64,000 bases of DNA from an uncultured Reyranella sp. (GCF_945957355.1 NZ_CAMFKM010000009.1:1-64000), one strand, 5' to 3'. Counted from the stretch's first letter, positions 25,205-36,379 are shown. The notes: generated by a model from the sequence alone, not told the origin. Made by a program: numbers and translations.

Positions 25205-26017
25205 CTACCGCCCCTTGAACACCGGCTTGCGCTTCTCGACGAAGGACGCGACCGCTTCCTTGTGATCGGCGGTGCGCGACGACTGGACCAGGCGCTCGGC
25301 CTCGCGATAGTGCGCGTCCGAGTAATTGATGTGCAGGGCTTCGTCGAGATTGTCCTTCATGTGGCGCAACGCGACCCGCGGCCCTTCGGCGAGCGACTTG
25401 GCGAAGGCGAAGGCCTCGTCCTGCAGCTTCGCATCGTCGACCACGCGGTTCACGAGACCGATCTGTTCGCAGCGCTCGGCACCGACCTTCTCTGACGTGA
25501 ACATCAGCTCGCGTGCCCGCATCGGCCCCACGGTGCGCGTCAGCAGCCAGGAGATGCCGTAGTCGCCCGACAGGCCGATCTTGGCGTAGCCGGTGGTGCA
25601 GAAGGCCGACTTCGCGGCGATGCGGATGTCGCAGGCCAGCGCGATGGCGAGGCCCGCGCCGGCCGCAGCACCGGGCAGGGCCGCGATGGTGGGCTTGCGC
25701 ACGGCGACCAGCGCGCCGGTGAGGTGGGTCTGGCGCCAGCGCAGGTCGGCCAACCGCTCCTCGTAGCTCATCTGGCCACGCGGACCGCGGCCGCCCATGC
25801 CCTTCACGTCGCCGCCGCTGCAGAAGGCGGTGCCGGCGCCGGTGATCAGCAGCGCGCCCACGGCATCGTCGTCGCCGCGTGCCTTGATCTGGTCGCGAAG
25901 TGCCGCGGTGAGGTCGGGCGACATCGCGTTGCGCGCCTCGGGGCGGTTCAGCGTGATCAGGGCGACGCCGTCGCGGACGCTGCACAAGAGTTCGGTTGTG
26001 CCAGTATCGATTTCCAT
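25205..26017 (-). CDS. Enoyl-CoA hydratase/isomerase family protein
   Basis: 270 residues. Crotonase oxyanion motifs are TAFCSGGDVKGMGG and LPGAAAGAGLAIALACDIRIA, followed by AKIGLSGDYGISWLLTRTVG. The Asp in GLSGDYG replaces the usual glutamate pattern and is common among PaaG/isomerase-like members. The ATG 26017 has GAGAAGGAGAAGG upstream. Convergent with the TauE-operon crotonase, divergent from an alpha/beta hydrolase with only 17 bases between the starts. CoA substrate unknown. Confidence 0.88.
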   Translation of the reverse strand: MEIDTGTTELLCSVRDGVALITLNRPEARNAMSPDLTAALRDQIKARGDDDAVGALLITGAGTAFCSGGDVKGMGGRGPRGQMSYEERLADLRWRQTHLTGALVAVRKPTIAALPGAAAGAGLAIALACDIRIAAKSAFCTTGYAKIGLSGDYGISWLLTRTVGPMRARELMFTSEKVGAERCEQIGLVNRVVDDAKLQDEAFAFAKSLAEGPRVALRHMKDNLDEALHINYSDAHYREAERLVQSSRTADHKEAVASFVEKRKPVFKGR

Positions 26018-26034
26018 GTGACCTTCTCCTTCTC

Positions 26035-27057
26035 ATGACATTCCCGGTCACCGAACACACCGTCAAGACCGCCCGGCACACGACGGGCTATCTAGCCTGC
26101 GGAGCGAAAGACGCGCCGCTGCTGATCTTCGTCCACGGCTGGCCCGAACTGTCGCTGTCGTGGCGGCACCAGCTGCCGGCCTTCGCCGCCCTGGGCTTCC
26201 GTTGCATCGCGCCCGACATGCGCGGCTACGGCCGCTCGAGCACCTACGCGCGGCACGAAGATTTCGCGCAGGAAGAGATCGTGGCCGACATGGTCGAGCT
26301 GCTCTCGTTCCTCGGTCGCGACAAGGCGGTGTGGATCGGCCACGATTGGGGCAGCCCCGTCGTGTGGAACATGGCGGCGCATCATCCGGACAAGACGGTC
26401 GGCGTGGCGAGCCTGTGCGTGCCCTATCTCCCGACCGGCTTTACGCTCGACACCGTCGTGCCGCTGGTCGACCGCACGCTCTATCCCGAGGCGCAGTTCC
26501 CGGCGGGGCAATGGGACTATCAGTTCTTCTACGAGGAGAGCTTCGACAAGGCCTGTGCGGGGTTCGATGCGAACCCGCTCAACGTGGTGAAGGCGTTGTT
26601 CCGCAAGGGCGACCCGACGCGGGTGGGCAAACCGGCGCCGACCTCGATGGTGCGCCGCGCCGGCGGCTGGTTCGGCGGCGGCGCCTGCCCCGACATACCG
26701 CGCGATCCCGATGTGCTGACCGAGCAGGACATGGAGGCTTATGCGGCCGCGCTGACCAGGAACGGCTTCTTCGGTCCCGACTCGTGGTACATGAACCACA
26801 AGGCCAATGGCGTCTATGCGAAGCGCACGCCGAACGGCGGCCGGCTCGCCATGCCGGTCCTGTTCCTGCACGGCGCCTATGACACGACCTGCGAGACGAT
26901 GACCTCGAAGCTCGCCGAGCCCATGCGGCAAAGCTGCGACGATCTCACGGAAGTCGTCGTGGAGTCCGGTCACTGGATGGCACAGGAGAGGCCGGTCGAC
27001 GTGAACGCGGCTCTTGCGAAGTGGCTGGCCACGAAGCTGCCCGGCTACTGGACTTAG
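26035..27057 (+). CDS. Alpha/beta hydrolase, epoxide hydrolase-like
   Basis: 340 residues from ATG 26035 (MTFPVTEHTVKT). HGWPELSLSWRHQLPAFAALGFRCIAPDMRGYGRSS is the epoxide-hydrolase-type oxyanion region, WIGHDWGSPVVW carries a nucleophilic aspartate (GHDWG), and the late VESGHWMAQERP provides the histidine. The Asp nucleophile favours epoxide hydrolase or haloalkane dehalogenase over esterase. No clear ribosome site precedes this start. Its stop nearly touches the convergent GFA gene. Confidence 0.87.
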   Translation: MTFPVTEHTVKTARHTTGYLACGAKDAPLLIFVHGWPELSLSWRHQLPAFAALGFRCIAPDMRGYGRSSTYARHEDFAQEEIVADMVELLSFLGRDKAVWIGHDWGSPVVWNMAAHHPDKTVGVASLCVPYLPTGFTLDTVVPLVDRTLYPEAQFPAGQWDYQFFYEESFDKACAGFDANPLNVVKALFRKGDPTRVGKPAPTSMVRRAGGWFGGGACPDIPRDPDVLTEQDMEAYAAALTRNGFFGPDSWYMNHKANGVYAKRTPNGGRLAMPVLFLHGAYDTTCETMTSKLAEPMRQSCDDLTEVVVESGHWMAQERPVDVNAALAKWLATKLPGYWT

Positions 27058-27058
27058 A

Positions 27059-27550
27059 TCAGGACGCGCTCTTCGCCCTCAACACCGCAAGCCTTTCGAG
27101 GCTCTCCTTCGGCCAGAGCTGGTTGCGGTCATAATATTCCTCGACGGCCGGGACGCCGGTGGGAAGCACGACCCACGGCTGCTTGCTCATGGTGAAGATA
27201 TGGATGTCGGGCGGCAGCCGGTCGGGCTCGTCGAGCGTGCCGACGCGCACGAAGTGGATGCTCGGTCCGGCGCCGGAGTAGTTGCTCCACACCGCGATGC
27301 GGCATTTCGGGCAGCGCGCGATCTTCTGGCCCCTGCCGCTCAAGGTCGGCGTGTCGATCACCACGACTTCGCCGGCCAGCCGCTCGACCCGCTCGGCCTC
27401 GATCATCGCATTCATCGCGAAAGCGGTGCCTGAATCGCGCTGACACCAGCGGCAGTGGCAGCAATGCACGAACAGCGGCTTCGAGGTGAGGCGGTAGCGC
27501 ACGGCGCGGCAGGTGCAGCCGCCTTCGAACGTCTCGGTCTCGCTGGTCAT
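27059..27550 (-). CDS. GFA (glutathione-dependent formaldehyde-activating) family protein
   Basis: 163 residues from ATG 27550. Zinc-binding cysteines are in GGCTCRAVRYR, VHCCHCRWCQRDSG and ARCPKCR, the characteristic CxC...CxxC...CxxC set. The name comes from an S-hydroxymethyl-glutathione synthase activity reported for one member; most homologues have unproven functions. It is divergent from an SDR gene, the two starts being about 56 bp apart. Confidence 0.9.
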   Translation of the reverse strand: MTSETETFEGGCTCRAVRYRLTSKPLFVHCCHCRWCQRDSGTAFAMNAMIEAERVERLAGEVVVIDTPTLSGRGQKIARCPKCRIAVWSNYSGAGPSIHFVRVGTLDEPDRLPPDIHIFTMSKQPWVVLPTGVPAVEEYYDRNQLWPKESLERLAVLRAKSAS

Positions 27551-27606
27551 CGCCTTCGTCTCCCGGCTAAGGTCCGCGCCTGAAATCATCTGGGTGGAGA
27601 GTAGAC

Positions 27607-28395
27607 ATGGCCGGGCGGCTGCAGGGCAAGGTGGCGGTGGTGACGGGCGCGGCGCCGCGCGGCGAAGGTGTCGGCAACGGCATGGCGACGGCGCTGCTGT
27701 TCGCCAAGGAAGGCGCGAAAGTCGTGCTGGTCAACCGCAGCGCCGAGCGTGCCGAGGGACTGGCCAAACAGATCAAGGACGAGGGCGGCGAGGCGTCGGT
27801 CTTCGCGGCCGACGTGGCGCAGCTCGACGCCGCCGAGGCGATGGCCGACTTCGCGATGAAAAAATACGGCCGCCTCGACATCCTGCACAACAATGTCGGC
27901 ATCGGCGGGCCGGGCACGCCCGAGACGGTGACGCTCGAAACCTGGAACAAGGTCCTCGAAGCCAATCTCACGACGACGATGCTGTGCACCAAGTCGTGCC
28001 TGCCGCGCATGAAGGAAGGGGGCGGCGGGTCGATCATCATGGTGTCGTCGATCGCCGGCGCGGTCGGCCTGATGGGCAGCGCCGGCGCGGTGGCCTATGC
28101 GACGGCCAAGGCGGGGCTGCACGGCTTCACGATGTCGGTCGCGGCCGACTATGCGACGCAGAACATCCGCGCCAACTGCATCATCGTGGGTTCCGTGCAT
28201 ACGCCGATGGTGGCGCATCTCGGCGCAGAGGCGCGCGACCGGCGCAAGAAGATGGTGCCGATGCAGGTCGAGGGCACGGCCTGGGACATCGCCCATGGCG
28301 CGGTCTATCTCGCTTCCGACGAATCGCGCTGGGTGACGGGCGTGATGCTGCCGATCGACGGCGGCCTGGTGGCGTTGCGGGCCTGGCCGCGATGA
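27607..28395 (+). CDS. SDR family NAD(P)-dependent oxidoreductase
   Basis: 262 residues of the classical short-chain dehydrogenase fold. The cofactor loop is VVTGAAPRGEGVGNGMA, an enlarged version of TGxxxGxG with an inserted PRGEGVG, and NNVGIGG stands for NNAG. Catalytic Ser-Tyr-Lys come from MVSSIAG and AYATAKAG. Arg after the second strand (VLVNRSAERAE) hints at NADP. Overlaps the next gene by 4 bases. Substrate unknown. Confidence 0.9.
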   Translation: MAGRLQGKVAVVTGAAPRGEGVGNGMATALLFAKEGAKVVLVNRSAERAEGLAKQIKDEGGEASVFAADVAQLDAAEAMADFAMKKYGRLDILHNNVGIGGPGTPETVTLETWNKVLEANLTTTMLCTKSCLPRMKEGGGGSIIMVSSIAGAVGLMGSAGAVAYATAKAGLHGFTMSVAADYATQNIRANCIIVGSVHTPMVAHLGAEARDRRKKMVPMQVEGTAWDIAHGAVYLASDESRWVTGVMLPIDGGLVALRAWPR

Positions 28396-28766
28396 TCCGG
28401 CCGCTTGCGGCGCTCCTCGCCTCCTTGGTGGTTTTCCAAGCCTCCGCCCAAGCGCAGAGTCAGATGGAACTCAATCAGCAGGCAGGCACGACGCTGCAGG
28501 ACGCCGACCGGCAGCTCAACGCCGCTTACACGAAGCTGCGGACGCGCCTCGGACCCGAAAGCCGGGCGCGCCTGCAGGCGGCCGAGGAGGCCTGGATCCG
28601 CTTCCGCGACAGGGAATGCGCCTTCATCGGCGGGCCGACGACCGGCGGTTCGATCCACGGGATGATCGTCGCCCAGTGCCAGGCCCGTCTCAGCCTCGCG
28701 CGCGTGAAGGACCTCGAAGCGCAGCTCAACTGCCCGGAAGGCGATCTGTCCTGCGTCAGGGAGTAG
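28392..28766 (+). CDS. LprI/DUF1311 family exported protein
   Basis: 124 residues with a signal peptide (MIRPLAALLASLVVFQASAQAQ). The mature part has the DUF1311 pattern of D-xQLNxAY (DADRQLNAAYTKL), LQAAEEAWIRFRDRECAF and paired cysteines near the C terminus, as in the lysozyme inhibitor LprI. A role in guarding peptidoglycan against lysozyme is known for one family member only. Its ATG overlaps the SDR stop; its 3' end overlaps the convergent EamA gene by 11 bases. Confidence 0.88.
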   Translation: MIRPLAALLASLVVFQASAQAQSQMELNQQAGTTLQDADRQLNAAYTKLRTRLGPESRARLQAAEEAWIRFRDRECAFIGGPTTGGSIHGMIVAQCQARLSLARVKDLEAQLNCPEGDLSCVRE

Positions 28767-29649
28767 CGGTGGCACGCCGATCGTGGTGCCAGGTGTAGAG
28801 ACCCGAGGCCACGATCACGGCGGCCCCAGCCAGGGTCCAGTGGTCGGGGATGTCGCCGAAGACGATGGCGCCCAGGATCGTGACGAAGACCAGCAGCGTG
28901 TAGCTGTAGGGCTGGACCGACCCGGCCTCCGCGTAATCCAGCGCCTTGATCAGCGCATAGTGCGCCAGTGCCCCCAGCGAAGCGATGGCGAGCAGCAGCG
29001 CCCAGCCCTTCGCGTCTGGCCAGATCCATTGCCAGGGCCCGACCAGGGTCGTGGCGCCGAAGGCCACGAAGGCCGACCAGACGAGGGTCGTGTCGGGCTT
29101 GTCGCTGCGCGAGCAGAGGCGAACCAGGATCTGGTAGGCGCCCCACAGGATTGCGCCGGCGACGGGAATCAGAAGCGTCCAGTCGAGTTCGCGGAAGCCC
29201 GGGCGCACGATCAGCATTACGCCGGCGAAGCCCGCGCCGACGGCCGCCCAGCGCGCCGGCCCGGCCTTCTCGCCGAGGAACAGTACGCCGAGCGCGATTA
29301 CGATCAGCGGCGAGGTCGCGGCGATTGCATGTGTGTCGGCGAGCGGCAGGTAGCGGAAGGCCAGCACGAACACCGCGCTCTCGATCACCGCCAGCAGGGC
29401 ACGGCCGAGCTGTAGCCATGGCCGGTTCGAGCGTGCGGCCGTACGCAGGCCGCGGCGGCGCACGACGAGCCAGGCGAAAACGCAGAAGACGGCGTAGCGT
29501 ACCCACATCATCTGGCCGATCGGATAGTCGGCCACCATCCACTTGGTGATCGTGTCCATGCTGGCGAAGCCCAGCATGGCTAGCATCGTGAAGATCGCGC
29601 CGCGCGAATTGTTGTTGTTGCGGCCGATGGGGGCCGCCTGCGTCGTCAT
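28756..29649 (-). CDS. EamA (DMT superfamily) transporter
   Basis: 297 residues from ATG 29649 (MTTQAAPIGRNNNNSRG). Ten hydrophobic helices arranged as two EamA repeats, with FTMLAMLGFASMDTITKWMV at the start and LGVLFLGEKAGPARWAAVGAGFAGVMLIVRPG closing the first half. Such carriers export metabolites or amino acids. Its start overlaps the LLM gene stop by 4 bases, so both are on one leftward transcript. The 465-residue ORF in the track extends back into the LLM gene and is not real. Confidence 0.88.
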   Translation of the reverse strand: MTTQAAPIGRNNNNSRGAIFTMLAMLGFASMDTITKWMVADYPIGQMMWVRYAVFCVFAWLVVRRRGLRTAARSNRPWLQLGRALLAVIESAVFVLAFRYLPLADTHAIAATSPLIVIALGVLFLGEKAGPARWAAVGAGFAGVMLIVRPGFRELDWTLLIPVAGAILWGAYQILVRLCSRSDKPDTTLVWSAFVAFGATTLVGPWQWIWPDAKGWALLLAIASLGALAHYALIKALDYAEAGSVQPYSYTLLVFVTILGAIVFGDIPDHWTLAGAAVIVASGLYTWHHDRRATATP

Positions 29650-30719
29650 TCCGCTGCGGCGACGCGCTGCGCCGGGGGCCGGAAGGCGGGGATCACGCGC
29701 TCGGCGAAGAGCTTCAGGCTCTTCATCGTCTTCTCGCGTCCGTAGTAGGGCGGATAGTGCAGCAGCAGCGAGGTCATGCCGGTGCGCGCCTGCATCTCGC
29801 GCAGCCGCGCGATCACGGTCTCGGCCGAACCGTGCAGCAGCGTGGTGTTCAGGAGTTCGTCGTAGCTCAGCTGAGTGCCCTTCTCCGAGACCGATCCGAG
29901 ATAGCCCGCCGTGCCGGTGCCACCGAAATGCGCGATGTGACGGACGATCGCTTCCTCGGTCTCGGCTCGCGCCTGCGCATCGCTGTCGGCGATGTAGACC
30001 CAGCGCGCGATGTCGATCTGGCCGGCGGCGGGATTCCGGGCGCGCTCGGCCGAGGCGGTCGCGAGTTCGCGCTTGTAGAGGGCGGTCTGCGCCGCCAGCG
30101 TCTCGATGCCGGGCAGGGTCGATAGCATCAGACCGAAGCCGTTGCGGCCGCAATAGCCGATCGAGCGGTCGGTGCCGCCCGCCATGAAGAGCGGCGGATG
30201 CGGCATCTGCACGGGCTGCGGCAGCATCTCGTAGGGCTCCGCGACGGTGCCGCTGAAATACTTGCCCTTGTGGTCGTAGCGATGACGATGGAAGGCATCA
30301 AACATCAGGCCGACGGCTTCCTCGACCATGTCGCGGCGGCCCTCGAAATCCTTGCCGAGGCCGACGAACTCATAGGGTCGGTAGCCCGAGCCGATGCCCA
30401 GCATGACCCGGCCGTTCGACAGGATGTCGACGAAGTTGGCGTTCTCGACGACGCGGATTGGATCGTAGAGCGGCAGGGTGATCACACCGGACGCCAGCTT
30501 GATGCGGCTGGTCTTGGCGGCGAGATAGGCCATGTAGGCGAAGCAGTCCGGCATGATGCCGTAGCCCGTCGAGAAATGATGTTCGGCGATCCAGGCGGTG
30601 TCGTAGCCCAGCCGCTCCGCCTCGATGATCTCGTCCGTCGTGCGCGCATGCACGGCACGATGCGGATAGGGCTCTTCCTTAGGATTGGGATGCGAGGTGA
30701 AGAGGATGCCGAATTCCAT
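29646..30719 (-). CDS. LLM class flavin-dependent oxidoreductase
   Basis: 357 residues from ATG 30719, with GGAGGAAAC upstream. Luciferase-like (beta/alpha)8 barrel: MEFGILFTSHPNP, ERLGYDTAWIAEHHFSTGYGIMPD, TLPLYDPIRVVENANFVDILSNGRVMLGIGSGYRPYEF. These flavoenzymes take FMNH2 (or F420) and oxidise or desulfonate organic compounds; the substrate is not predictable. First gene of the two-gene operon with the EamA carrier, which might export its product. Confidence 0.9.
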   Translation of the reverse strand: MEFGILFTSHPNPKEEPYPHRAVHARTTDEIIEAERLGYDTAWIAEHHFSTGYGIMPDCFAYMAYLAAKTSRIKLASGVITLPLYDPIRVVENANFVDILSNGRVMLGIGSGYRPYEFVGLGKDFEGRRDMVEEAVGLMFDAFHRHRYDHKGKYFSGTVAEPYEMLPQPVQMPHPPLFMAGGTDRSIGYCGRNGFGLMLSTLPGIETLAAQTALYKRELATASAERARNPAAGQIDIARWVYIADSDAQARAETEEAIVRHIAHFGGTGTAGYLGSVSEKGTQLSYDELLNTTLLHGSAETVIARLREMQARTGMTSLLLHYPPYYGREKTMKSLKLFAERVIPAFRPPAQRVAAAE

Positions 30720-31099
30720 GCCGTTTCCTCCAGATCCATTCGTGTTTTGTGGCAGCATTCTTCACCACCTGAGTGCCGTTTTCGACCGTGTGCGCACGCC
30801 CCGTATCGCTCTGCACGGTCTTGTCGGAAACCGGAGCCGCGCCCGGCCTCCGGGGAGGCGCATCAATCGCCTTGACTTCGCTGCGCTGCAGCATCATATA
30901 CGCGCCAGCCCGCCGGTATGCGGGCCTACAAAGATTTCTCGCGATCGCGCGACGCGCCCCATTTCCTTTTTGACGGCGCCTCATCCCGAGACAATCCCCC
31001 AGGACAAGAGCCGTCCCAGCCGCGCGCGGGAACGGGCCTAACGCCGCCACAGATGCGCGTGCCCGGGATGGCATGCCGGGCGGCAAGTAAGGATTTTCA
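30720..31099. other. 380-bp non-coding gap ahead of the RNA helicase
   Basis: No ORF with coding character was found here. The left end carries the ribosome site of the LLM gene. A sigma-70-like promoter lies at 30872-30902, leaving a leader of about 190 nt before the helicase GTG. The leader has a small GCCCG/CGGGC hairpin (30908-30925) but no recognisable riboswitch. Long structured leaders are known for cold-inducible RNA helicases; that is only a suggestion here. Confidence 0.5.
30872..30902 (+). promoter_or_regulatory. Candidate sigma-70 promoter of the RNA helicase gene
   Basis: TTGACT at 30872-30877 and the overlapping CATATA/TATACG at 30895-30902 give spacings of 17 to 19 nt. It stands out in an otherwise GC-rich region. 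Transcription would start near 30908, about 190 nt before the GTG. Confidence 0.45.
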
Positions 31100-32880
<1,781 letters not shown>

Positions 32881-32884
<4 letters not shown>

Positions 32885-33813
32885 CTGAGAATTCCTTCCT
32901 CGCGGAAGATTTCCAGGCACTTCGAAAGAGCGCGCTCGTACCGGGCGCGCTCTTTTGCCATTGAGGCCTCGTCCCAGTCGAAGAACCCGCCCTTCGTCTT
33001 GAAGCCGATCCGCCCCTGGTCGACGTTGCGCTGAAGTACGGGCGGCGGTCCGTCGGCGTTGCTGAGATCGGGCCAGATGATCTTGGCGACGGCACAGGTC
33101 GTGTCCCAGCCCGAATGCTCCTTCTGCGTGATCGGACCGGCGGCGGCATAGCGAAAACCGAAGGAGAGACGCACGGTCGCGTCGATATCCTCGGGCGAGG
33201 CGACGCCCTCTTCGATCAGCCACAGCGCCTCGCGCATCAGCGCGCCCTGGATGCGGTTGCCCAGGAAGCCGATCACGTCCTTCTTCACCTGGACGGGGCG
33301 CTTGCCCAGTTCACTCATGATGGCGCCGACCTTCTCGGCCAATGCCACATCGGTGTGAACGGAGCGCACGACCTCGACTAGCGGGATGAGGTGGGCCGGC
33401 ATGAAGAAGTGGAGCCCCATCATGCGGTCCTGGCTCGCCAAGCCCTTGCCGATCTCGCTGATCGGGAAGCTCGACGAGTTGGAGGTGAGCGGCACGCCGG
33501 GGCGCGACAGCCGCTCCAGGTCGGCGAAGATCTTCTGCTTCAGCGCCAGATCCTCGGTGACCGTCTCGACCACGATGTCGATCTTCGACCAGGGCGCCTC
33601 CTCGAGCGTCGCATAGGTCGCGAGGCCCGAAACGTCATCCGGTCTTCCCATGGCCTGCAGTGCGCGGGATGTCGCCGCAGGCAGGCCATCGCGGGTCGAG
33701 GCGGAGCGCGACACGACGTCCACTTTCCAGCCACCGCCCAGGAACATGGCGATGATTCCGACGCCCATGGTGCCGCCTCCCAGCACCAAGGCGTGTCGTT
33801 CGCTTTGCGGCAT
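32881..33813 (-). CDS. 3-hydroxyacyl-CoA dehydrogenase family protein
   Basis: 310 residues from ATG 33813 (MPQSERHALVLGGGTMG). N-terminal Rossmann loop LGGGTMGVGIIAMFLGGG; catalytic histidine in MMGLHFFMPAHLIPLVEVV; DVIGFLGNRIQGALMREAL joins the C-terminal helical domain. It oxidises a 3-hydroxyacyl-CoA with NAD in beta-oxidation or a related pathway. Divergent from a crotonase (start-to-start about 86 bp), with which it could make a hydratase/dehydrogenase pair. Confidence 0.9.
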
Positions 33814-33899
33814 ACCTTTTTCTCCCGTATCGACGCGTGACCCCTGCCGGGGCAGTATCCCGGCCAAGTTAGCCGGATTTTCAACGCGGGAGAAAACAG

Positions 33900-34673
33900 A
33901 TGAGCGCCACCTTCAAGGACATCGGGATCAGCACCGACGGCGCGGTCGGAATCGTCGAGATTCAGCGGCCGCCGCACAACTTCTTCGACAACTCGCTGAT
34001 CAACCAGATCGCCGATGCCTTCGAGGCGTTCGACCGCGACGACAAGATCCGCGCGTATGTGCTGTGCGCGCAGGGCAAGTCGTTCTGCGCCGGCGCCGAT
34101 TTCGCCAACCGCCCGCAGACCGGCGCGGCGGAGAGCGGCAAGCATCTCTACAAGGAAGCAACCCGCCTTTTCCGTTCGAAGAAGCCCAGCGTCGCCGCGG
34201 TGCAGGGCCCGGCGATCGGCGGCGGCCTCGGCCTCGCCCTGATGCCGGATTTCCGCGTCGCCTGCGCCGAGGCGCGCTTTGCCGCCAACTTCACGCGTCT
34301 GGGCTTCCACCCGGGCTTCTCGCTCACCTTCACGCTGCCGCGCCTGATCGGCCAGCAGAAGGCGAACCTGATGTTCTACACGGGCCGCCGCATTGGCGGT
34401 GAGCAGGCCTACGAATGGGGCATGGCCGACGTGCTGGTGCCGCTCGCCGACGTGCGCAAGGAAGCGATCAAGCTCGCGCAGGAGATCGCCGAGTCGGCGC
34501 CGCTCGCGGTGATGTCGACCCGCGAGACGATGCGCCGTGGCTTCGCCGATGCGGCCGAGATCGCCACCGAGCGTGAACTCACCGAGCAGGACTGGACGCG
34601 CAAGACCGAGGACTTCAAGGAAGGCGTCAAGTCGTACGCCGAGAAGCGCCCCGGCAACTGGAAGAACCGCTAG
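33900..34673 (+). CDS. Enoyl-CoA hydratase/isomerase family protein
   Basis: 257 residues. Crotonase motifs GKSFCAGADFANR and QGPAIGGGLGLALMPDFRVA form the oxyanion hole, followed by ANFTRLGFHPGFSLTFTLPRLIG. The position of the second glutamate is taken by H/P residues, so it may not be a standard hydratase. It has a weak AGAAAACAG site before the ATG. Co-directional with an SDR gene 10 bases later; together they may process a CoA ester and hydroxy intermediate. Confidence 0.88.
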   Translation: MSATFKDIGISTDGAVGIVEIQRPPHNFFDNSLINQIADAFEAFDRDDKIRAYVLCAQGKSFCAGADFANRPQTGAAESGKHLYKEATRLFRSKKPSVAAVQGPAIGGGLGLALMPDFRVACAEARFAANFTRLGFHPGFSLTFTLPRLIGQQKANLMFYTGRRIGGEQAYEWGMADVLVPLADVRKEAIKLAQEIAESAPLAVMSTRETMRRGFADAAEIATERELTEQDWTRKTEDFKEGVKSYAEKRPGNWKNR

Positions 34674-34683
34674 GGAGCGTTCC

Positions 34684-35487
34684 ATGGCTCAGGTCTCGGG
34701 CAAGGTCGCCATCGTCACGGGCGGTGCTTCCGGCATCGGCGAGGCCTGTGCCGAAACGCTGGCGCGCGAAGGCGCGTCGGTTCTCATCACCGACATCGAC
34801 GACACCCTGGGCAAGGGTGTCGTCGAGCGCATCACCAAGGCGGGCGGCAAGGCACACTATCTGCGCCACGACGTGCGCGACGAGGCGGCCTGGCCGGGAA
34901 TCGTCGCCGACGCCGAGAAGCGCTACGGCCGTCTCGACATCATGGTGGCCAATGCCGGCATCGGCATCATGTCGCCGATCGCGACGATGACGCTGGCTGA
35001 CTGGCAGCGCCAGCAGGCCATCAATCTCGACGGCGTGTTCCTCTCGATCAAGCATTCGATCCCGGCGATGAAGCGCGCGGGCGGCGGCTCGATCGTGCTG
35101 ATGTCCTCGGTGGCGGGGCTGCGCGGTGCGCCGGGCCTCGCGGCCTATTCGGCGACCAAGGGCGGCGTGCGCCTGCTCGCCAAGTCGGTGGCGCTCGAAC
35201 ATGCGGCCGACAATATCCGCTGCAACTCGGTGCATCCCGGCATCATCGCCACACCGATCTGGGAGAAGATCCCGACCGGCGCCGAGGGCAATCGTCGCAA
35301 CGCGCCGATCGATCCGCGCGAGCGCGCCGCCGCCACGGTGCCGCTGCCGCGCGTGGGCGAGGCGCAGGACATCGCCAACGGCGTGCTCTTCCTGTGCACC
35401 GACGCCGGCAACTACATCACGGGCCAGGAGCTGGTGATCGACGGCGGCATGACGGCGGGCGGGCGACCGACCCGGCCGCTGCAATAG
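34684..35487 (+). CDS. SDR family NAD(P)-dependent oxidoreductase
   Basis: 267 residues. Classical SDR: VTGGASGIGEACAETLA, Asp after strand 2 (LITDIDDTLG) favouring NAD, NAGIG for NNAG, MSSVAG and AYSATKGG with catalytic Tyr and Lys, and HPGIIATPIW. It follows a crotonase gene by 10 bases and precedes a DUF423 gene by 4 bases. Substrate unknown, possibly a 3-hydroxyacyl-CoA given the neighbour. Confidence 0.9.
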   Translation: MAQVSGKVAIVTGGASGIGEACAETLAREGASVLITDIDDTLGKGVVERITKAGGKAHYLRHDVRDEAAWPGIVADAEKRYGRLDIMVANAGIGIMSPIATMTLADWQRQQAINLDGVFLSIKHSIPAMKRAGGGSIVLMSSVAGLRGAPGLAAYSATKGGVRLLAKSVALEHAADNIRCNSVHPGIIATPIWEKIPTGAEGNRRNAPIDPRERAAATVPLPRVGEAQDIANGVLFLCTDAGNYITGQELVIDGGMTAGGRPTRPLQ

Positions 35488-35491
35488 TCTC

Positions 35492-35890
35492 ATGGGCGCC
35501 GCCGCGCGGCTCTGGATCGTCGTCGCCGCGCTGAGCGGCGCGATCTCGGTCATCGTCGGCGCCTTCGCCGCGCACGGTCTCGACCTGCGCACGGAAGCCG
35601 GGCTCAAGGCACGCGACTGGCTGCAGACCGGCAGCCACTATCAGATGGTTCACGCCCTCGCGATGCTGGGCGTCTGCGCCTTGGCGGGGGCGGAACTGCT
35701 CAACGCCCGCCTGACCATCGTCGCGCTGTGGCTGTTCCTCGCCGGCAGCATCCTGTTTCCAGGCGCTCTCTATTCCCTGTCGTTCGGCGGCCCGCGATGG
35801 TTCGGCGCCGTGGCGCCGGTCGGCGGTCTCGCCTTCATCGCGGGCTGGGTGTTCGTGGCGATCGCCGCGTTGAAGCGGCCGATCGGCTGA
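35492..35890 (+). CDS. DUF423 membrane protein
   Basis: 132 residues, four transmembrane helices. N-terminal VVAALSGAISVIVGAFAAHGL and the YQMVHALAMLGV motif are the signature of DUF423 (YgdD-like) proteins, whose function is not established. Close spacing suggests it is carried on the crotonase-SDR transcript. Its 3' end faces cinA with 2 bases between the stops. Confidence 0.9.
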   Translation: MGAAARLWIVVAALSGAISVIVGAFAAHGLDLRTEAGLKARDWLQTGSHYQMVHALAMLGVCALAGAELLNARLTIVALWLFLAGSILFPGALYSLSFGGPRWFGAVAPVGGLAFIAGWVFVAIAALKRPIG

Positions 35891-35892
35891 CG

Positions 35893-36375
35893 TCAGGAAA
35901 GTTGCTCGTCGAGCAGCTTGAGGGCTTCGGCGGCGAAGGCGCGCATGTTGGCGACGCGATCGTCGGAGCCGGTGCGCAGGGTGCGGGCGACGCTGCCATT
36001 GGGGCCGACGACTGCTACGCAGGTGTGTCCCGCGGGATCGCCGTAGGAATTGCCCGTCGGGCCGGAGGCGCCGGTCTCGGCGAGCCCCCACGTGGTCTTG
36101 AGCCGGCCGCGGACATGCTCGGCGGCGAGCAGGGCCCACGGTTCCGAGGAGGAACGAACGCCGGCGCGCTTCTCGCGCGGCACGGCGAGGAATGCATCTC
36201 CGGCCGGCCGCGTGTAGACCACGGCGCCGCCCATGAAATAGGCCGAGGCGCCCGGCACGGCGAGCAGCGCCGCCGAGATCAATCCGCCGGCGGACGATTC
36301 GGAGATGCCGACTGTTTCCTTGCGAGCTTTCAGTTTTTCACCGACGCGCCGGGCGAGCGGGAGCAGGGAGTCCAT
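35893..36375 (-). CDS. CinA family C-terminal domain protein (NMN amidohydrolase type)
   Basis: 160 residues corresponding to the stand-alone C-terminal CinA domain (PncC). Motifs TVGISESSAGGLISAAL (family SESxTGG) and ETGASGPTGNSYGDPAGH. PncC deamidates nicotinamide mononucleotide to recycle NAD by-products. The second serine region reads SSAGG rather than SCTGG, as in many alphaproteobacteria. It lies 4 bases downstream of the DOPA-dioxygenase-family gene. Confidence 0.88.
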   Translation of the reverse strand: MDSLLPLARRVGEKLKARKETVGISESSAGGLISAALLAVPGASAYFMGGAVVYTRPAGDAFLAVPREKRAGVRSSSEPWALLAAEHVRGRLKTTWGLAETGASGPTGNSYGDPAGHTCVAVVGPNGSVARTLRTGSDDRVANMRAFAAEALKLLDEQLS

Positions 36376-36379
36376 CAGG